A stretch of 7,227 nucleotides of DNA from Nitrospinota bacterium. Its GTDB lineage: Bacteria > Nitrospinota_A > UBA7883 > JADGGD01. Both the position numbers and the translations under genes were made by a program. Position 1 is the stretch's first letter; each line of letters opens with the position of its first letter. The stretch lies in assembly GCA_015229165.1 (NCBI GenBank), contig JADGCD010000111.1, positions 1 to 7,227 of the forward strand. The letters are read 5' to 3'. Shown here piece by piece: positions 5,455 to 7,227 of this stretch. The notes under the pieces were generated by a model, which did no database searches, was not told the DNA's origin, and saw nothing but the letters and a program-made list of their open reading frames with translations.

Positions 5455-7227
5455 ATGCTTACCTGGATTCGTGAAGCGGCCAACAGCCTGGCCATCAAAA
5501 TTCTTTTCTTCCTGATCGCCCTTTCCTTCATCGGCGCCTCCTTCATGCTCTGGGGCGACCTGGGTCCGGGGCGCCCCAACGTGGTGGCCACCGTCGACGG
5601 CGTCGAGATCACCGACACCCAGTATCAGGCGGCCCTTCGGCAGGTGGACGAGGCGATCCGGGGGCAGTTCGGCGGGCAGATCGATCCGCAGCTGATCGCC
5701 TCGCTGGGGCTGGGGACCATGGCCATGGCCACCGTCGTCGACGACGCCCTCCAGCAACGGGCCGCCGAAAAGGCCGGGATCGTCGTCACCGACGCCCAGG
5801 TGGCCGACGCCGTCATGGCCATGCCCGACTTCCAGAGGGAAGGGGTCTTCGACCAGGCCCGCTACACCGAGCTGCTCCAAATGAACGGCCTGTCCCCCGC
5901 CAGCTTCGAAGCCCGGGTCCGCCAGGATCTGCTGGTGCGCCGTCTGCGGACCCTCGTCGAACGGACCGCCGTCGTCACCGACGCCGAGGCCTACGCCTGG
6001 TACCAGTTCCAGAACCAGCCGGTCACCGTCACCTACGCCCGGGTGTCGTCCGCCCCGCTGTCTGAAAAGATCGCCCCCACCGACGAACAGCTTGCCGCCT
6101 GGTACAAGGCCAACGCAGCAAGCTTCGAAATCCCCGAAAAGCGCTCCTTCCGGGTTCTGACCGTCGACGCCGACGCCTATGGCGTCACCGCGCCGGTCTC
6201 CGACGCCGAGTTGAAAGAATACTTCGAAACCAACCCCGGCCTCTTCGCCGCCGAAGAGAAGGTGAAAGCCCGCCACATTCTCGTGCAGGTGGTGGCCGAC
6301 GCCGACGACGACACCGTGGCCGCCGGGAGGGCCAAGATCGACGCCGCCCGCGCCCGGATCGAAAAAGGGGAGCCGTTCGAGGCGGTGGCCAAGGATGTGG
6401 GGGAAGACCCCAGCGCGCCGCAGGGGGGGGATCTGGGCGAATTCGGCCGGGGCATGATGGTTCCCGAATTCGAGACCGTCGCTTTCTCCTCCCCGGTGGG
6501 GGTCGTGTCGGAGCCTTTCCGGTCCCAGTTCGGCTGGCATATCGTCAAGGTCGAAGCGCATAACGACGCCGCCACCCCCACCTTCGAAGGCTCCCGCGAC
6601 CAGATCCTTGAAAAGGTCCGGGGGGCCAAGGGGCGACAGGCGGCCCACGACTTCGTCCAAGGACTGGCCGGGACCGTCACCCCGGAGAAATTCGCCGCCG
6701 TCACCGACACCAACCCGGCGGTACGGATCAACAGCTATACCCTTTCCGCCGGCGTTCCCGGCGAGGGGGAGAGCATGCCCGAGGCGGCCCGCGCCGCCAT
6801 CTTCGCCCTGACCGAAAAGCAGGTCACCCCGATCATTGAGACCGCCGACGGCTACGCCATCGCCCTCCTCGACCGGATCGAGCCCCCCACGACCCCCGAG
6901 CTTTCGACGGTGACGTCGCTGGTGGCCGCCCGCTACCGGGCCGAGAAGGGGCGCGAAGAGGCGGAGAAAATCGCCACCGCCATCGAGAAGGAAGTCAACG
7001 AAGGCGCTCCGCTGGCCGACGCGGCCCGCAAGCGGGGGATCGAGGTGACGGTCACGGCCCCCTTCACCCGACAGGATCTGGCCACCGGCGCCGTGCGCGA
7101 CGAAGGGATGGTTCCCGAGGCGTTCGACCTCTCCGCGTTCGAAGCCCGGACCACCCCGCTTCGGGACGATTTCCTCGTCTACACCGTCAGCGGCCGCGAG
7201 CCGCTGGACATCGAAAAGTTCAACGCC
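5455..7227 (+). CDS. ppiD: PpiD-like SurA_N/parvulin periplasmic folding factor (3' end outside window)
   Basis: Read from ATG 5455, this frame is open for 591 codons to the window edge with no stop. E. coli PpiD is 623 residues, so most of the protein is present. One N-terminal membrane helix (about 12-33) after a short tail places the rest in the periplasm. Residues 43-180 resemble a SurA N-terminal chaperone region, beginning VVATVDGVEITDTQYQAAL. A parvulin domain runs from about 270 to 367: RHIL (273-276), EDPSAPQGGDLGEFGRGMMVPEFE (317-340) and FGWHIVKV (359-366). H274, D318 and H362 sit where active parvulins carry their catalytic His, Asp/Cys and His, so the domain looks catalytically competent, whereas the E. 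coli PpiD parvulin domain is reported as inactive. The remainder (about 385-591) is the PpiD-type C-terminal region. PpiD acts near the Sec translocon on emerging envelope proteins. The ribosome site is weak (AAGAGAG, 5437-5443). It lies 39 bases after cpoB with no terminator seen, so co-transcription is likely. Confidence 0.88.
   Translation, partial: MLTWIREAANSLAIKILFFLIALSFIGASFMLWGDLGPGRPNVVATVDGVEITDTQYQAALRQVDEAIRGQFGGQIDPQLIASLGLGTMAMATVVDDALQQRAAEKAGIVVTDAQVADAVMAMPDFQREGVFDQARYTELLQMNGLSPASFEARVRQDLLVRRLRTLVERTAVVTDAEAYAWYQFQNQPVTVTYARVSSAPLSEKIAPTDEQLAAWYKANAASFEIPEKRSFRVLTVDADAYGVTAPVSDAELKEYFETNPGLFAAEEKVKARHILVQVVADADDDTVAAGRAKIDAARARIEKGEPFEAVAKDVGEDPSAPQGGDLGEFGRGMMVPEFETVAFSSPVGVVSEPFRSQFGWHIVKVEAHNDAATPTFEGSRDQILEKVRGAKGRQAAHDFVQGLAGTVTPEKFAAVTDTNPAVRINSYTLSAGVPGEGESMPEAARAAIFALTEKQVTPIIETADGYAIALLDRIEPPTTPELSTVTSLVAARYRAEKGREEAEKIATAIEKEVNEGAPLADAARKRGIEVTVTAPFTRQDLATGAVRDEGMVPEAFDLSAFEARTTPLRDDFLVYTVSGREPLDIEKFNA

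Noticed and set aside
4375..6660. 761-codon open frame on the - strand across cpoB and the ppiD-like gene
   Set aside because: It lies opposite two genes with clear family motifs, spans their boundary and has low-complexity Gly/Val/His-rich composition typical of antisense frames in GC-rich DNA.

Overview
This window holds an almost complete Tol-Pal cell-envelope locus followed by the start of a periplasmic folding-factor gene, all on the + strand: tolQ, tolR, tolA (TonB-like), tolB, pal, cpoB (ybgF), then a ppiD/SurA-like peptidyl-prolyl isomerase gene that runs off the right edge. It therefore comes from a Gram-negative (diderm) bacterium. The DNA is very GC-rich by eye, with strong G/C at third codon positions. 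The Pal motif reading GHCDERGT, the TonB-like TolA and the gene order would fit a deltaproteobacterial lineage such as the Desulfuromonadota, but this is an impression from motifs and the species cannot be fixed from the sequence.

Layout. Bases 1-38 show no gene or promoter I can support. tolQ (39-794), tolR (807-1259), tolA (1261-2163) and tolB (2171-3520) are packed with gaps of 12, 1 and 7 bases, so they are almost certainly one transcript. A 144-base gap follows, holding a long GC-rich stem-loop and a set of short inverted ATGTA/TACAT repeats, and then pal (3665-4189). A textbook intrinsic terminator (4211-4241) closes the tol-pal unit. A second gap of about 220 bases holds a plausible sigma70-type promoter (4332-4360) that would drive cpoB (4414-5415) and, 39 bases later, the ppiD-like gene (5455 to the window end).

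How they work together. TolQ and TolR form a proton-driven stator in the inner membrane. TolA is the force-transducing arm that crosses the periplasm. TolB is the periplasmic beta-propeller that TolA and Pal compete for. Pal is the outer-membrane lipoprotein that grips peptidoglycan. CpoB is the coiled-coil/TPR partner linked in E. coli to coordinating envelope constriction and peptidoglycan synthesis, and the PpiD-like protein is an inner-membrane-anchored periplasmic chaperone. Together they serve outer-membrane integrity, constriction at division and envelope protein folding.

I see no mobile element, CRISPR array, tRNA or rRNA, and no evidence of a new system in the coding content. The parts that deserve a second look are the structured tolB-pal gap, the terminator/promoter arrangement that separates cpoB from pal, the cpoB-ppiD pairing, and two in-frame 9-base homopolymers in tolB and cpoB.
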